Assembly (NCBI GenBank): GCA_947255165.1 | Contig: CAMYFZ010000061.1 | Span: 1 to 11,192 of the forward strand | Direction of reading: 5' to 3' | Length of the DNA stretch: 11,192 bases | Origin: an uncultured Varibaculum sp. | Lineage (GTDB): Bacteria > Actinomycetota > Actinomycetes > Actinomycetales > Actinomycetaceae | Shown here: one piece after another, positions 1 through 7,644 of the stretch | How the letters are laid out: every line of letters begins with the position of its first letter | Position numbering within the stretch: the stretch's first letter is position 1 | Translations under genes and position numbers: made by a program | Notes under the pieces: generated by a model | Told to the model about the DNA's origin: nothing | The model's database searches: none | What the model saw: only the letters and a program-made list of their open reading frames with translations

Positions 1-55
1 AGGCTACGCCGGCTGATTTACAGTCAGATCCCTTTGGCCGCTTGGGTAACCCGCC
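1..55 (-). tRNA. tRNA-Tyr (anticodon GTA), 3' part outside the window
   Basis: Read on the minus strand, the 5' acceptor strand GGCGGGT (55-49) is followed by T8-A9. A D-arm closed by CCC (46-44) and GGG (32-30) encloses the AGCGGCCAAA loop. The anticodon loop CTGTAAA (23-17) carries GTA at 21-19, flanked by TCTGA and TCAGC, so four of the five anticodon-stem pairs form. Next come C11 and a GGC-GTA-GCC variable-arm hairpin (10-2), the long class II variable arm typical of bacterial tRNA-Tyr. The T arm and 3' acceptor strand lie beyond position 1, so closure of the acceptor stem cannot be tested. Identity rests on the anticodon, the variable arm and the close resemblance of the 5' half to tRNA-Tyr. 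Confidence 0.93.
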
Positions 56-79
56 CCGTGCACTCAGGCACCCCAAAAG

Positions 80-85
80 ACTATC
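80..85 (-). promoter_or_regulatory. Candidate -10 box of the tRNA-Tyr promoter
   Basis: On the minus strand, GATAGT (85-80) matches four of six bases of TATAAT and lies about 24 bases before the tRNA 5' end. No good -35 hexamer is present at 16-18 bp. The nearest T-rich stretch, TTTTTG, is weak. This is a suggestion from position and partial match only. Confidence 0.25.
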
Positions 86-157
86 AAACGGAGTTGAGCA
101 TACAAAAACTCTGCGAAAGAAAGTTACCGACTTCACCGAATTTGGATTTTTTCGCGC

Positions 158-2449
158 CTAACTTCCTGGATTCACTTCCGCTTTAACACTCCCTTGCTCC
201 CCGGCACTGAGGATTAGCATCGCATTCAGAGCGGGAAGGGTAAATAATCCCGCACATACTAGGATCAGGGCTCCGGAATCATTAGTTAGGGCCGCTAATA
301 CGGAGGTAAGTAGCACCCCCTGGGCAAAATAGGCGGCTCCCGGAATACGGCTCCAGGCAGTAAAACCTCCCCCAGATTTCTGCAGGCGGCGAGGACGATG
401 TTCGGTTTGTTTACGTTTGCGTTTGAAAATATAGAAAATAGCTATCCCCATCCCCAGGATTAATAAAACCGTGAAAATGATGGGGCCACCAAAAGTATTT
501 ATCATCGCTTCGGCTTTGCGTTTAACAATAATCGCACCGCCCCCATTTGCGACCTCGGCAAGAAAACGCCCAAAATGGGTGCGTGCGGAGGGGCTAGCTA
601 GCTTGTCTACCACTACAAATATCGTGGAAGCAAAGAATGCGGACACTATTAGAGCTACTACTTTCCCCGGCCCCACTTTCCTGCCTAGTACCCAATTCAA
701 GGTGATCCCCACCCCCAGAACCATCGCCAGCGGACCACCTACATCGGCTCCTAGCCAAGGGAAGCCGTCTAGGATTACGGCTAGCGCAAGCAAGGCAAAA
801 CCGTAGGTAAAGTAGCGGCGGCGCCGCGCGGGAAACCGTGCCACTAAGGGGGCCAAAACCAAGCATTCTAGGGCCAAAACCGCCGAAAATAAGAAAGAAT
901 ATTTATTGTTGTTGAGTCCGTAAAAACGGGTAGCGGCAGTGGCAGCAGAAGAAAACATGGCAGAGATTTGATCTGGAGAACCGGTTAACAGGCTGATAAT
1001 TAACCAGAAGATCACCAGGGCCGCAGCTACCAGTACCGGCGCTGAAAAGCGCAGGTATGGCCAGCGCCGAGAAATAACCCTAGCTGCGGCTATACAAAAC
1101 GCCGCCAAAACTAGGGCCATCGCGACTAGTAACAACAAGAACTGCACGGTGAGAAGCGGAACCGACATTTTTAGCGCGTTAGCAGTGAAATTGCCCCCGG
1201 TGCCTCCCAAAGCTCCAGCTGGAATATTTGAAGCTAGAAAACTGGCCGGCCCCAGCAGGCTGGCACTTAGACATATTCCTGCTATTAGGGTACGCCCACG
1301 ACGTGAAAACCGGAGGCTGTCTTGCCGCAATAGGAATACCAAAAGCCCCACAGCCACCAGCAAGATAATCCCGGTTAGCACAATAAACCGTGCCTGCAGG
1401 ATGCTTGCCTGATCGGAACGCAGAGACTGATTCCTAAGCCAGTCAAGATTTTCCGTTACCCCATAGTTGCGATCGACGCTAAAGGTTCCGCCTACCAAAT
1501 AATCAGGACCGGTAATACCGGTTGCCGCGAGAATACGGCTGGTGAAATCAACGGTGGAGACCAGCCCTAGCTGGCGAGTAGAGGATGAACGAATGATCCC
1601 TGCTTTTACGCCGGGGCCGCGAGTAAACGCCATTCCTAAGTGGGGGGTGGCGGAATGATCGGCAACGTCCAGGCCGAAAACAATATCGGAGTCTTGCGCT
1701 GCTTTTAGGGCAGCAGTAAGAGACGCTAAAACCTGTTTAGTGCGGGGTTTGTTCGTCCTGTCTGCCCCTGGTAAACCATCTGCGGGAGTGGCGTTCAAGG
1801 AAGTGGGAGAAACTTTAATAGAGGTATTCGGACTTATCGAGCCCACATCGACGATAGTTACCTCTGCATCGCGCAAAACCGCTTTAACCTGCGAAGTTAA
1901 GGCAGAGGTGGCAGCGCGAGGCCGATAGTTTAGCACTTTCCCAGAGGTGTCCATGGCGGCCACTCGGGCTCCTGAACCGATAGCCGCCACCTTTTTACCC
2001 TTATCAGCCAAACTTTTCCCTAAAGTGCCGGGAAGCGCTTGCTCATTTTGCCGGGCAGCGTCCTGTCGCCATTCTTTGAGATAAGAGGCGGGGAAAGCTC
2101 CGTCTACAAGGGAGGGAATCTCCGGACAATGCCCCTGGGCGCGAGCCTTGGTAGGGGTTACCCGCATCCCTGTCGATAAGGTGACATAGCCATCTAAAGG
2201 ACAGGTAGTTTTGGCGGCGTTGTGGCGAGTTAAGTTAGCTACACTCGCCACCCCGAGGGTGTCTAGGAATTCTTTACCCTCTTTTTCTTCTGGGTTGACA
2301 TCCGACCAGGATAGACCGGAAGTGACCAGCACCAGCACGCGGGAGTGCGCACGAGCCTGAGCGTGCAAAGGGAAAAACAGCGCTACCACTAAGGAAAAAA
2401 CCAATAGGCCGATAGCGCGTCGCGACCTGCGGGAGCAGCGTTTGTTCAC
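158..2449 (-). CDS. Actinobacterial membrane protein with alkaline-phosphatase-like extracytoplasmic domain
   Basis: 763 residues from a GTG start, with AGGGA just upstream. Residues 12-32 form a signal or anchor segment ending in AQARA. Residues 35-350 look like a secreted domain resembling the alkaline phosphatase/sulfatase superfamily: a VLVLVTSGLSW strand near 38-48, a TTCPLDGY segment near 81-88 where a nucleophile would be expected, and DVADHSATPH near 261-270 followed by a STVDFTSRILAATG helix. I cannot see a full metal-binding set, so it may be a degenerate fold without catalysis. From about 355 there are roughly ten membrane segments, including the motifs ADVGG and, close to the C-terminus, NDSGALIL, plus a conserved-looking RTHFGRF loop. 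As I remember it, this arrangement occurs in uncharacterised actinobacterial membrane proteins. Function is unknown; a cell-envelope role is inferred from topology. It is monocistronic here, between the tRNA and a divergent ABC operon. Confidence 0.85.
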   Translation of the reverse strand: MNKRCSRRSRRAIGLLVFSLVVALFFPLHAQARAHSRVLVLVTSGLSWSDVNPEEKEGKEFLDTLGVASVANLTRHNAAKTTCPLDGYVTLSTGMRVTPTKARAQGHCPEIPSLVDGAFPASYLKEWRQDAARQNEQALPGTLGKSLADKGKKVAAIGSGARVAAMDTSGKVLNYRPRAATSALTSQVKAVLRDAEVTIVDVGSISPNTSIKVSPTSLNATPADGLPGADRTNKPRTKQVLASLTAALKAAQDSDIVFGLDVADHSATPHLGMAFTRGPGVKAGIIRSSSTRQLGLVSTVDFTSRILAATGITGPDYLVGGTFSVDRNYGVTENLDWLRNQSLRSDQASILQARFIVLTGIILLVAVGLLVFLLRQDSLRFSRRGRTLIAGICLSASLLGPASFLASNIPAGALGGTGGNFTANALKMSVPLLTVQFLLLLVAMALVLAAFCIAAARVISRRWPYLRFSAPVLVAAALVIFWLIISLLTGSPDQISAMFSSAATAATRFYGLNNNKYSFLFSAVLALECLVLAPLVARFPARRRRYFTYGFALLALAVILDGFPWLGADVGGPLAMVLGVGITLNWVLGRKVGPGKVVALIVSAFFASTIFVVVDKLASPSARTHFGRFLAEVANGGGAIIVKRKAEAMINTFGGPIIFTVLLILGMGIAIFYIFKRKRKQTEHRPRRLQKSGGGFTAWSRIPGAAYFAQGVLLTSVLAALTNDSGALILVCAGLFTLPALNAMLILSAGEQGSVKAEVNPGS

Positions 2450-2463
2450 GTCCCTAGCATATC

Positions 2464-2494
2464 GGGGTTTTGCTCGAATGAGCAGCGAAGCCCC
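2464..2494. other. Hairpin-forming sequence upstream of the membrane protein start
   Basis: TGCTC (2471-2475) and GAGCA (2480-2484) form a perfect stem around GAAT. GGGG (2464-2467) and CCCC (2491-2494) can close an outer stem across an internal loop. In minus-strand RNA this sits about 15 bases before the GTG at 2449, close to the ribosome binding site. No T-run follows on either side, so it does not look like a terminator. It could affect translation or stability, but no known riboswitch is recognised. Confidence 0.35.
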
Positions 2495-2586
2495 TGCCTA
2501 TCCGCAAACATTTGTAAATCCCACCCCGGGGAACTAAGGAAAACTGGAAAACCAGAGAGATGCCGAACACAAAATCCCCTAAATAT

Positions 2587-2624
2587 TTTGCATAGTTATA
2601 CATTGTGTTGCATACTTTCTACAT
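2587..2624 (+). promoter_or_regulatory. Candidate promoter and ARG-box-like operator of the amino acid ABC operon
   Basis: TTGCAT (2588-2593) and CATACT (2611-2616), spaced 17 bp, form a weak -35/-10 pair, with the -10 preceded by TG. TTGCATA occurs twice (2588-2594 and 2608-2614), exactly 20 bp or about two helical turns apart. The first copy is part of an imperfect dyad, TGCATAGTTATACA (2589-2602), which fits 11 of 14 positions of the classical ArgR/AhrC box TGAATWWWWATTCA. The second copy lacks a good right half. Two adjacent boxes over a promoter are the usual ArgR arrangement, so arginine-responsive repression is plausible but unproven. Confidence 0.4.
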
Positions 2625-2644
2625 ACCTAGTGATTGGAGATATC

Positions 2645-3565
2645 ATGAAACGCAAACTTGCGGCGCTCGCCGCCATTTCCCTAACTTCACTCGGCCTGGC
2701 AGCCTGCAGCTCCGGCAGCGGAACTGCCGCCGACCCGGTAGCTGATCCGGGAGAAAAAGGCTTCGACGTGTCAACTATTAAAGCCGACCCCGCCGTAGAA
2801 AAGCTGGTACCGGCAGACATCAAGAAAGCCGGAGTGCTAAAGAACGGCGCCTCAGTGGACTACGCCCCCGCCGAATATATGAAATCCGATAACAAGACTC
2901 CCACGGGTTACGACGTGGATATGGTCAAGGCGATCGCTAAAGTTATGGGGCTAAAGGACGGCACCACTACTCACGGCGAGTTCGACTCTCTGATCCCCCA
3001 AATCGGCACAAAATACGATATCGGAGTCTCCGGTTTCAGCATCACTAAAGAACGGGAAGCTGAGACCCAAATGGTTTCCTATGCGGAACTGGGATTCTCT
3101 TACGGGGTAGCCAAAGGCAATCCCAAGAAATTCGATCCTAAGAACCCCTGTGGCAAGACCGTCGGGGTACAGACCGGGACCGCCCAGCAGGACACCATTA
3201 AAGAGCTTTCTAAACAGTGCGAGGCGGACGGCAAACCCGCAATCACTGTAAAAGAGCACAAGATGCAGACCGAGATTGTTCCCAAGGTTACCGGCGGACA
3301 GTATGACGCGGTGCTAGCGGATTCCCCAGTGGTAGGTTATGCAGTCAAGATGAGCGGCGGGGAACTGGAGCTTATCGGTAACGCTTTTGAAACTGCCAAG
3401 CATGGCGTGGTCGTTAACAAAGATAACGATCAGCTGGCGAAAGCGGTACAGGCAGCACTGCAGAAGCTGATGGATGACGGTACTTTGAAGAAGATTTTCG
3501 CGGTTTACGGTTCCGATAACTTCGTCCTCGAAAAGGCCGAGATTAACCCGAAAGTTTCCGAGTAA
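2645..3565 (+). CDS. Polar amino acid ABC transporter substrate-binding lipoprotein
   Basis: Extracellular solute receptor of the SBP_bac_3 family that delivers an amino acid to the permease encoded next. I use the ATG at 2645 because GGAGA lies at 2636-2640 and the product then begins with a clean lipoprotein signal: MKRK, a hydrophobic core, and lipobox LAAC with Cys21 as lipidation site. Mature protein residues 22-50 are a Ser/Ala/Asp-rich linker. The family signature GYDVDM lies at 88-93. SITKERE at 132-138 supplies the Arg expected to hold the ligand carboxylate, and DAVLADSP at 221-228 the Asp expected near the ligand amine. Cys169 and Cys192 may form a disulfide. Length 306 is ordinary. 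The substrate cannot be read from sequence: glutamate, glutamine, arginine and cystine remain possible, and the upstream ARG-box-like site leans toward a basic amino acid. Confidence 0.93.
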   Translation: MKRKLAALAAISLTSLGLAACSSGSGTAADPVADPGEKGFDVSTIKADPAVEKLVPADIKKAGVLKNGASVDYAPAEYMKSDNKTPTGYDVDMVKAIAKVMGLKDGTTTHGEFDSLIPQIGTKYDIGVSGFSITKEREAETQMVSYAELGFSYGVAKGNPKKFDPKNPCGKTVGVQTGTAQQDTIKELSKQCEADGKPAITVKEHKMQTEIVPKVTGGQYDAVLADSPVVGYAVKMSGGELELIGNAFETAKHGVVVNKDNDQLAKAVQAALQKLMDDGTLKKIFAVYGSDNFVLEKAEINPKVSE

Positions 3566-3589
3566 CATCCAAGGACTTAACCTTTAACT

Positions 3590-4546
3590 ATGAATAGCCA
3601 ACAAATTAAAGATGGCGCTACGCTAACCAGGCCGCGTCCGGTGTTTTCGCCGGGCCGCCTGGTTAGCGCGGTTGTAGTACTAATTCTGGCCGCCATGCTA
3701 GTGCATGGCCTGGTTAGTAATGAAAAGTTCCGTTGGGATCAGGTCGCGATTTATCTGTTCCACCCCACGGTGATGCGCGGCATCATGTGGACACTGATTC
3801 TGACCGTAGTTTCCATGCTGATCGGGGTATTCCTGGCGGTGACTATGGCGATTATGCGCCAGTCCCCTAACCCGATTATGAAGGGGGTGTCCTGGACCTA
3901 TATTTGGTTCTTCAGGGGAACTCCTATCTACACCCAGCTGCTGTTTTGGGGAATGCTGCCCACCCTTTATTCCACCCTCTCCCTGGGAGTGCCTTTCGGT
4001 CCGGAACTGCTAACTTTCGATACCAACACGGTAATCAGTCCCGCGGTGGCCGCTATTTTAGGGCTGGGGCTTAACGAGGGCGCATACCTCGCAGAAATCG
4101 TGCGCTCCGGTTTGAACGCGGTGGATGCTGGGCAAGAGGAGGCGGCGCGCGCCCTAGGAATGCGGCGCAGTCAGATTCTGCGGCGAATTATTCTTCCGCA
4201 AGCGATGCGAGTAATCATTCCGCCTACCGGCAATGAAACCATTTCCATGTTGAAGACCACCTCCCTGGTCCTGGCAGTGCCCTTTACATTGGAGATTACT
4301 TTCGCAACGCAAACCATCGGGCAGCGCCTATTCCTGCCGATTCCGTTGTTACTGGTGGCAGCGATTTGGTATTTGACTATTACTTCGATTCTGATGGTGG
4401 TTCAAAGCCATATTGAAAGCTATTTCGGTCGCGGTTTTGATGAGCGTACCGGTGGGGATAAGAAACCCTCCGGACCAAGTAAGTTACGCGCCATAACCGA
4501 GTCTGGCACTACTAAAGACGATCCTTTCTTGGAGTACACCCCATGA
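3590..4546 (+). CDS. Polar amino acid ABC transporter permease (HisMQ/GlnP type)
   Basis: 318-residue inner membrane channel subunit, probably acting as a homodimer because only one permease gene is present. The start is ATG, with AAGGA at 3571-3575 (spacing somewhat long), 24 bases after the binding-protein stop. After a hydrophilic N-terminus, membrane segments appear near 24-43, 62-89, 103-127, 150-170, 225-240 and 250-272. The GlnP-family segment [12 protein letters not shown] is at 106-117. The EAA loop that docks on the ATPase is intact (EEAARALG at 183-190, followed by [13 protein letters not shown] at 200-212). A charged tail of about 40 residues after residue 280 is longer than in typical 220-250-residue family members and probably cytoplasmic. 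The stop codon overlaps the ATPase start as ATGA, indicating translational coupling. Confidence 0.94.
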   Translation: MNSQQIKDGATLTRPRPVFSPGRLVSAVVVLILAAMLVHGLVSNEKFRWDQVAIYLFHPTVMRGIMWTLILTVVSMLIGVFLAVTMAIMRQSPNPIMKGVSWTYIWFFRGTPIYTQLLFWGMLPTLYSTLSLGVPFGPELLTFDTNTVISPAVAAILGLGLNEGAYLAEIVRSGLNAVDAGQEEAARALGMRRSQILRRIILPQAMRVIIPPTGNETISMLKTTSLVLAVPFTLEITFATQTIGQRLFLPIPLLLVAAIWYLTITSILMVVQSHIESYFGRGFDERTGGDKKPSGPSKLRAITESGTTKDDPFLEYTP

Positions 4547-5388
4547 GCTCACAACCAGAAAATCAACCTCTAATGGTGGACTTGCAGCACGTCCACAAGT
4601 TCTTTGGCGATCTTCACGTGCTTCGAGACGTAACTTTGCAAGTGGCTCCGGGGGAAGTGTGCGTGCTTCTCGGACCCTCTGGCTCCGGAAAATCCACCCT
4701 GCTGCGCTGCGTAAACGAGCTGGAACAGGTGTCTGGAGGGCGCGTTTACCTCAATGGAGAACTGTTGGGGATGGAAGAGGGCGCGCCCTCGAAAAATCCC
4801 ATCCGCGCGTATTTAGATCGTCGCCGTGGGTCTCTCACCGAGCAGGGGACCGTATTGCGCCGCCTGACCGATAAGGAGATCGCGCGTCAGCGTTCCCAAG
4901 TAGGAATGGTGTTCCAGCGTTTCAACCTGTTCCCTCACAAGACCGCACTGGAAAACGTGATGGAAGCCCCTATGCAGGTGAAGGGAATCGTTAAAGATGA
5001 GGCACATGCGAAGGCACTGGAGCTGTTAGAGCGGGTCGGGCTGGCAGATCGCGCCGACCACTACCCTGCTCAGCTATCTGGTGGACAGCAACAACGAGTA
5101 GCCATCGCCCGCGCCCTCGCTATGGAACCGGAGTTAATGCTATTCGACGAGCCTACTTCCGCCCTCGATCCCGAATTAGTGGGGGAAGTGCTTTCAGTTA
5201 TGCAAGATCTGGCGCGCGGAGGGATGACCATGATTGTGGTCACCCACGAGATTGGCTTTGCCCGGGAAGTCGCCGACCATGTGGTGTTCATGGACGAAGG
5301 TAAAATCGTGGAGCAAGGGACTCCTGACCAGGTTATTAATAACCCCCAGAATCCCCGCACCCAAGACTTTTTCTCCAAGGTGCTTTAG
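4543..5388 (+). CDS. Polar amino acid ABC transporter ATP-binding protein (GlnQ/HisP type)
   Basis: Cytoplasmic ATPase that powers the importer. All nucleotide-binding motifs are present: Walker [10 protein letters not shown] (44-52), Q-loop Gln125 in [11 protein letters not shown], signature LSGGQQQR (178-185), Walker B LMLFDE (198-203), D-loop SALD (206-209) and switch His235 in VTHE. Length is 281 residues, against about 240-260 for common GlnQ proteins. The excess is a basic insert around 78-105, between the early beta strands and the Q-loop, compared from memory with actinobacterial relatives. The start overlaps the permease stop by four bases. No convincing terminator follows; GCTA/TAGC at 5407-5420 is only a 4-bp stem. 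Confidence 0.95.
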   Translation: MSSQPENQPLMVDLQHVHKFFGDLHVLRDVTLQVAPGEVCVLLGPSGSGKSTLLRCVNELEQVSGGRVYLNGELLGMEEGAPSKNPIRAYLDRRRGSLTEQGTVLRRLTDKEIARQRSQVGMVFQRFNLFPHKTALENVMEAPMQVKGIVKDEAHAKALELLERVGLADRADHYPAQLSGGQQQRVAIARALAMEPELMLFDEPTSALDPELVGEVLSVMQDLARGGMTMIVVTHEIGFAREVADHVVFMDEGKIVEQGTPDQVINNPQNPRTQDFFSKVL

Positions 5389-5472
5389 CTGGGAAAACTC
5401 TTCGGTTGCTAGACTTTTAGCGTAGAAATCTATCAAATTAGAAAACCTTACTACCAGCACATATATTCCATT

Positions 5473-5509
5473 CTGATGGATTTGGCGGTGTTCCACTGAC
5501 GGGTTTGGA
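5473..5509 (+). repeat. Repeat pair, left of the PASTA gene (23-bp period)
   Basis: Unit 1, CTGATGGATTTGGC (5473-5486), is followed exactly 23 bp later by unit 2, CTGACGGGTTTGGA (5496-5509), which matches 11 of 14 bases. Both are preceded by a TTCCA-like sequence. The exact 14-mer of unit 1 recurs twice on the other side of the PASTA gene with the same period and orientation. Confidence 0.8.
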
Positions 5510-5686
5510 GATCTTTCCAGCTTTACAAATAAACGCAAAAGTGAGTTTTTCTCGGAAAGTGGGAATGCGAACGTCAAATTCCTAAACTTTTCCTTCACCC
5601 CATGGGTATCAACTTAATGAGCTATCACAACTAAATATTTCTATTTCTTCAAGCACGGATAATTTTAATGTTTTTAAAGTTAATAG

Positions 5687-5714
5687 TTGCTTTTACGTTC
5701 CCCACCCTCATAAA
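5687..5714 (+). promoter_or_regulatory. Candidate promoter of the PASTA gene
   Basis: TTGCTT (5687-5692) and CATAAA (5709-5714) match the -35 and -10 consensus at four of six bases each, with a 16-bp spacer. They are followed by a leader of about 25 bases leading to AGGAG at 5735-5739. Spacing to the gene is sensible, but the hexamers are imperfect and the region is A+T-rich, so chance matches are likely. Confidence 0.3.
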
Positions 5715-5746
5715 TTGGCATCACAACCTAACTTAGGAGTGTTCCT

Positions 5747-6430
5747 GTGTCTGAAAATATTCAAACAAAAGATAAAAACAACAAAAAACCTTGGTATAAA
5801 CGCTGGTGGGGAATTGCGGTAATCGTTATTGGCGCCCTATTTATTTTGGGACTAATAGTCAACGCGTTAACCCCTGCTAAGGCGGTTCCTAACGTAGTCG
5901 GAAAAACTGCAGCCCAAGCCGAAGAAACTCTTAAAGATGCAGGTTTTACCAACATAAAACTAAAATCTGAAGATGGCAAAATCGTTATAGCTAAAAATAA
6001 TTGGGACGTGGTTTCACAGTCCCCGAAGGCAGGAGAAAAAACCAAACCAGCCACAGAAATCGAACTGGCTGTATCCCATGAGCGGATTGAAAAGGCGCAG
6101 CAGGAAGAAGAAAAAGCAAAACAGGCCGCAGAGAAAGCCGAAAACAAAAAACTAGAAGAGCAAAGAAAGGCAACCACTAACTCCGCTGGTCTGGACTCAA
6201 TTGGAGCTAATCAAGCCTGCGGGGAAGCATGGAAAAACGCGTTACGCCTCAAGTACCCCTCATCAAAAGTAAAAGTTCATAGTATAACTGGGGTTCTACG
6301 TTCGGAAAAAGTGGGCGATAATTTTGAGGTTAAGCTAGAGGGCAGCGTAAATGGGGGCACCATTAACGTGGAATGCACCGTATCGGGTAACCGTGACAAC
6401 CCGCAGGTAGATATGGTTGCGGTTTATTAA
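5747..6430 (+). CDS. TM-anchored PASTA-domain protein with coiled-coil stalk
   Basis: 227 residues from GTG at 5747, with AGGAG at 5735-5739 giving 7-base spacing. A Lys-rich cytoplasmic N-terminus ending KKPWYKRWW is followed by one membrane segment (about 22-41). A single PASTA domain spans about 47-110: it opens VPNVVGKTAAQAEETLKDAGF, has VVSQSPKAGEK near 88-98 and ends in IELAVS. Then comes a Glu/Lys/Gln/Ala-rich helix (111-142), likely coiled coil, and a C-terminal domain (about 148-227) with Cys158 and Cys210 that could form a disulfide. PASTA domains are known for binding peptidoglycan or muropeptides, so a wall-sensing or envelope role is inferred. There is no kinase or transpeptidase domain. 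The gene is A-rich and lower in G+C than the amr genes and the transporter, and is bracketed by short repeats. The C-terminal domain is not recognised. Confidence 0.88.
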   Translation: MSENIQTKDKNNKKPWYKRWWGIAVIVIGALFILGLIVNALTPAKAVPNVVGKTAAQAEETLKDAGFTNIKLKSEDGKIVIAKNNWDVVSQSPKAGEKTKPATEIELAVSHERIEKAQQEEEKAKQAAEKAENKKLEEQRKATTNSAGLDSIGANQACGEAWKNALRLKYPSSKVKVHSITGVLRSEKVGDNFEVKLEGSVNGGTINVECTVSGNRDNPQVDMVAVY

Positions 6431-6445
6431 AACCGAGGCGCGCAG

Positions 6446-6479
6446 CCCCACTTTCGTTCCCGATCCTAAACTGGTGGGG
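6446..6479. terminator. Weak candidate terminator between convergent genes
   Basis: CCCCAC (6446-6451) and GTGGGG (6474-6479) form a 6-bp G+C-rich stem around a 22-base loop. It lies 15 bases after the PASTA stop and is followed by AAGTTTCTTT. The large loop and lack of a clean T-run make it weak. Its place between convergent genes is the main argument. Confidence 0.3.
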
Positions 6480-6494
6480 GAAGTTTCTTTCATG

Positions 6495-6531
6495 CTGATG
6501 GATTTGGCTAGATTTGACTGATGGATTTGGC
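6495..6531 (+). repeat. Repeat pair, right of the PASTA gene (23-bp period)
   Basis: Two exact copies of CTGATGGATTTGGC lie at 6495-6508 and 6518-6531, 23 bp apart and separated by TAGATTTGA. The first is preceded by TTTCATG, similar to the TTCCATT before the left-hand pair. They fall between the PASTA stop and the amrS stop, so they are non-coding. Confidence 0.85.
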
Positions 6532-6558
6532 GCGGGATTGCCCACATCACCTCGACAA

Positions 6559-7644
6559 CTAAAGCCGCACCGGGTAGGAGCGCAGCCCCCAGGTGCCGGG
6601 GCGAGAATCAAAATGTCCCGCTAGGGCTTTTCCACAATCAGGGCATTTGCCGGCCACCAGGTTATATTCGCGCAATTGATACCAGTCGCGGCTAATCAGC
6701 GCCTTACCGCAACCGGCACAATAGGTGGTGTCGGCCTGCGGATCGTGCACGTTACCCAGGTAGACATGCTTTAATCCGGCCTCGAGGGCAATCTCGCGGG
6801 CAGTGCGCAGCGTCCGCAAAGACGTAGGCGGAGTGTCTAGCATTTTATGATCGGGGTGAAAAGCGGTGAAATGTAGGGGAATCTCTGTGCCTAGCTCGCG
6901 CGCTATCCATTCGCATTCTGCCTGCAGCTGTGCTCGGTCATCGTTATAGCCGGGAATAATCAGCGTAGTCAGCTCCACCCAGGTAGCGGTGTTATGGACT
7001 ACCCAGGCAATATTGTCCAAGATGTTGGTCAGGTGTGCCCCGGTTAAATGCCAGTAAAAGTCCTCGTTAAAGCCTTTTAGGTCGATATTTGCGGCGTCCA
7101 TGACGGAAAAGAATTCGTCTCGAGCCTCGGGGGAAATATAACCGGCAGTTACCGCAATGGGGTGAATCCCCAGGGCGCGGCAGGCGCGGGCGGTATCAAT
7201 GGCATATTCCGCGTAAATTACCGGATCGTTGTAGGTAAAAGCCACTGCCCGCACCGACATTTCTTGCGCAGCCGTCGCAATTTGCGTCGGGGATGCGGAT
7301 TGCGCCAGGCGATCCCATTGCCGCGCCGCCGAGATTTCATGGTTTTGACAGAACTTACAGCCCAGGTTGCACCCGGCGGTGCCGAAGGAAAGCACGGGCG
7401 TTCCCGGGTAAAAGTGATTTAGCGGTTTCTTTTCCACCGGATCAATGCAAAATCCACTCGACCTGCCCCAGGTGGCAAGCACGATTCGCTCCCCGCGCCG
7501 CTCCCGCACAAAACAGTATCCCTTTTGTCCCTCCCGTAAGCGACAGTTTCGCGGACACAGGTTGCATTGGATTCTGCCGTCCTCTAGCCGGTGAAACCAT
7601 TTTCCCGGAAGATCGGTTTCTTCCGCTATAGCCGAGGTACCCAT
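6559..7644 (-). CDS. amrS: AmmeMemoRadiSam system radical SAM enzyme
   Basis: 361-residue radical SAM protein. CNLGCKFC (92-99) is the CxxxCxxC motif for the 4Fe-4S cluster that cleaves S-adenosylmethionine. Before it lies an N-terminal Cys set, C27, C30, C34 and C44 (CNLCPRNC...GYC). The C-terminus carries a zinc-ribbon-like pair of CxxC motifs, C309/C312 and C334/C337. All of this is typical of the AmrS family, distantly related to pyruvate formate-lyase activases. I choose ATG at 7644 because TGGAG lies a few bases upstream and the start overlaps the amrA stop as TAATG. An upstream in-frame start at 7701 would run 58 bases into amrA without adding conserved sequence. The substrate of the family is not established. 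It is the last gene of the amrB-amrA-amrS operon. Confidence 0.95.
   Translation of the reverse strand: MGTSAIAEETDLPGKWFHRLEDGRIQCNLCPRNCRLREGQKGYCFVRERRGERIVLATWGRSSGFCIDPVEKKPLNHFYPGTPVLSFGTAGCNLGCKFCQNHEISAARQWDRLAQSASPTQIATAAQEMSVRAVAFTYNDPVIYAEYAIDTARACRALGIHPIAVTAGYISPEARDEFFSVMDAANIDLKGFNEDFYWHLTGAHLTNILDNIAWVVHNTATWVELTTLIIPGYNDDRAQLQAECEWIARELGTEIPLHFTAFHPDHKMLDTPPTSLRTLRTAREIALEAGLKHVYLGNVHDPQADTTYCAGCGKALISRDWYQLREYNLVAGKCPDCGKALAGHFDSRPGTWGLRSYPVRL

Larger units (their letters stand above)
5389..5746. other. A+T-rich intergenic region with paired 23-bp-period repeats
   Basis: This 358-base gap holds no believable gene. It is clearly more A+T-rich than the ABC operon. It contains a repeat pair at 5473-5509 (listed separately), a candidate promoter near 5687-5714, and the AGGAG (5735-5739) of the following PASTA gene. 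A minus-strand open frame entering this region from within the ATPase gene lacks protein-like features and crosses the repeats, so I treat it as spurious. No clear transcription terminator for the ABC operon is visible. Confidence 0.6.

Noticed and set aside
135..154. Further copy of the CTGATGGATTTGGC motif near position 140
   Set aside because: Only a GAATTTGG core is similar and there is no 23-bp partner, so it is likely chance.
2588..2644. TTG start adding 19 residues to the amino acid binding protein
   Set aside because: It overlaps the candidate promoter, has no ribosome binding site and would bury the lipoprotein signal. ATG at 2645 has GGAGA and a correct signal peptide.
5407..5420. 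Terminator after the ABC operon
   Set aside because: The GCTA/TAGC stem is only 4 bp, A+T-rich and not followed by a T-run.
5194..5598. 134-residue minus-strand frame across the end of the ATPase gene
   Set aside because: It is antisense to a certain gene and continues through non-coding repeats. It has no recognisable domain.
5473..6531. CRISPR array
   Set aside because: Repeats occur only in pairs, units are 14 bp with 9-base spacers, and no cas gene is present.
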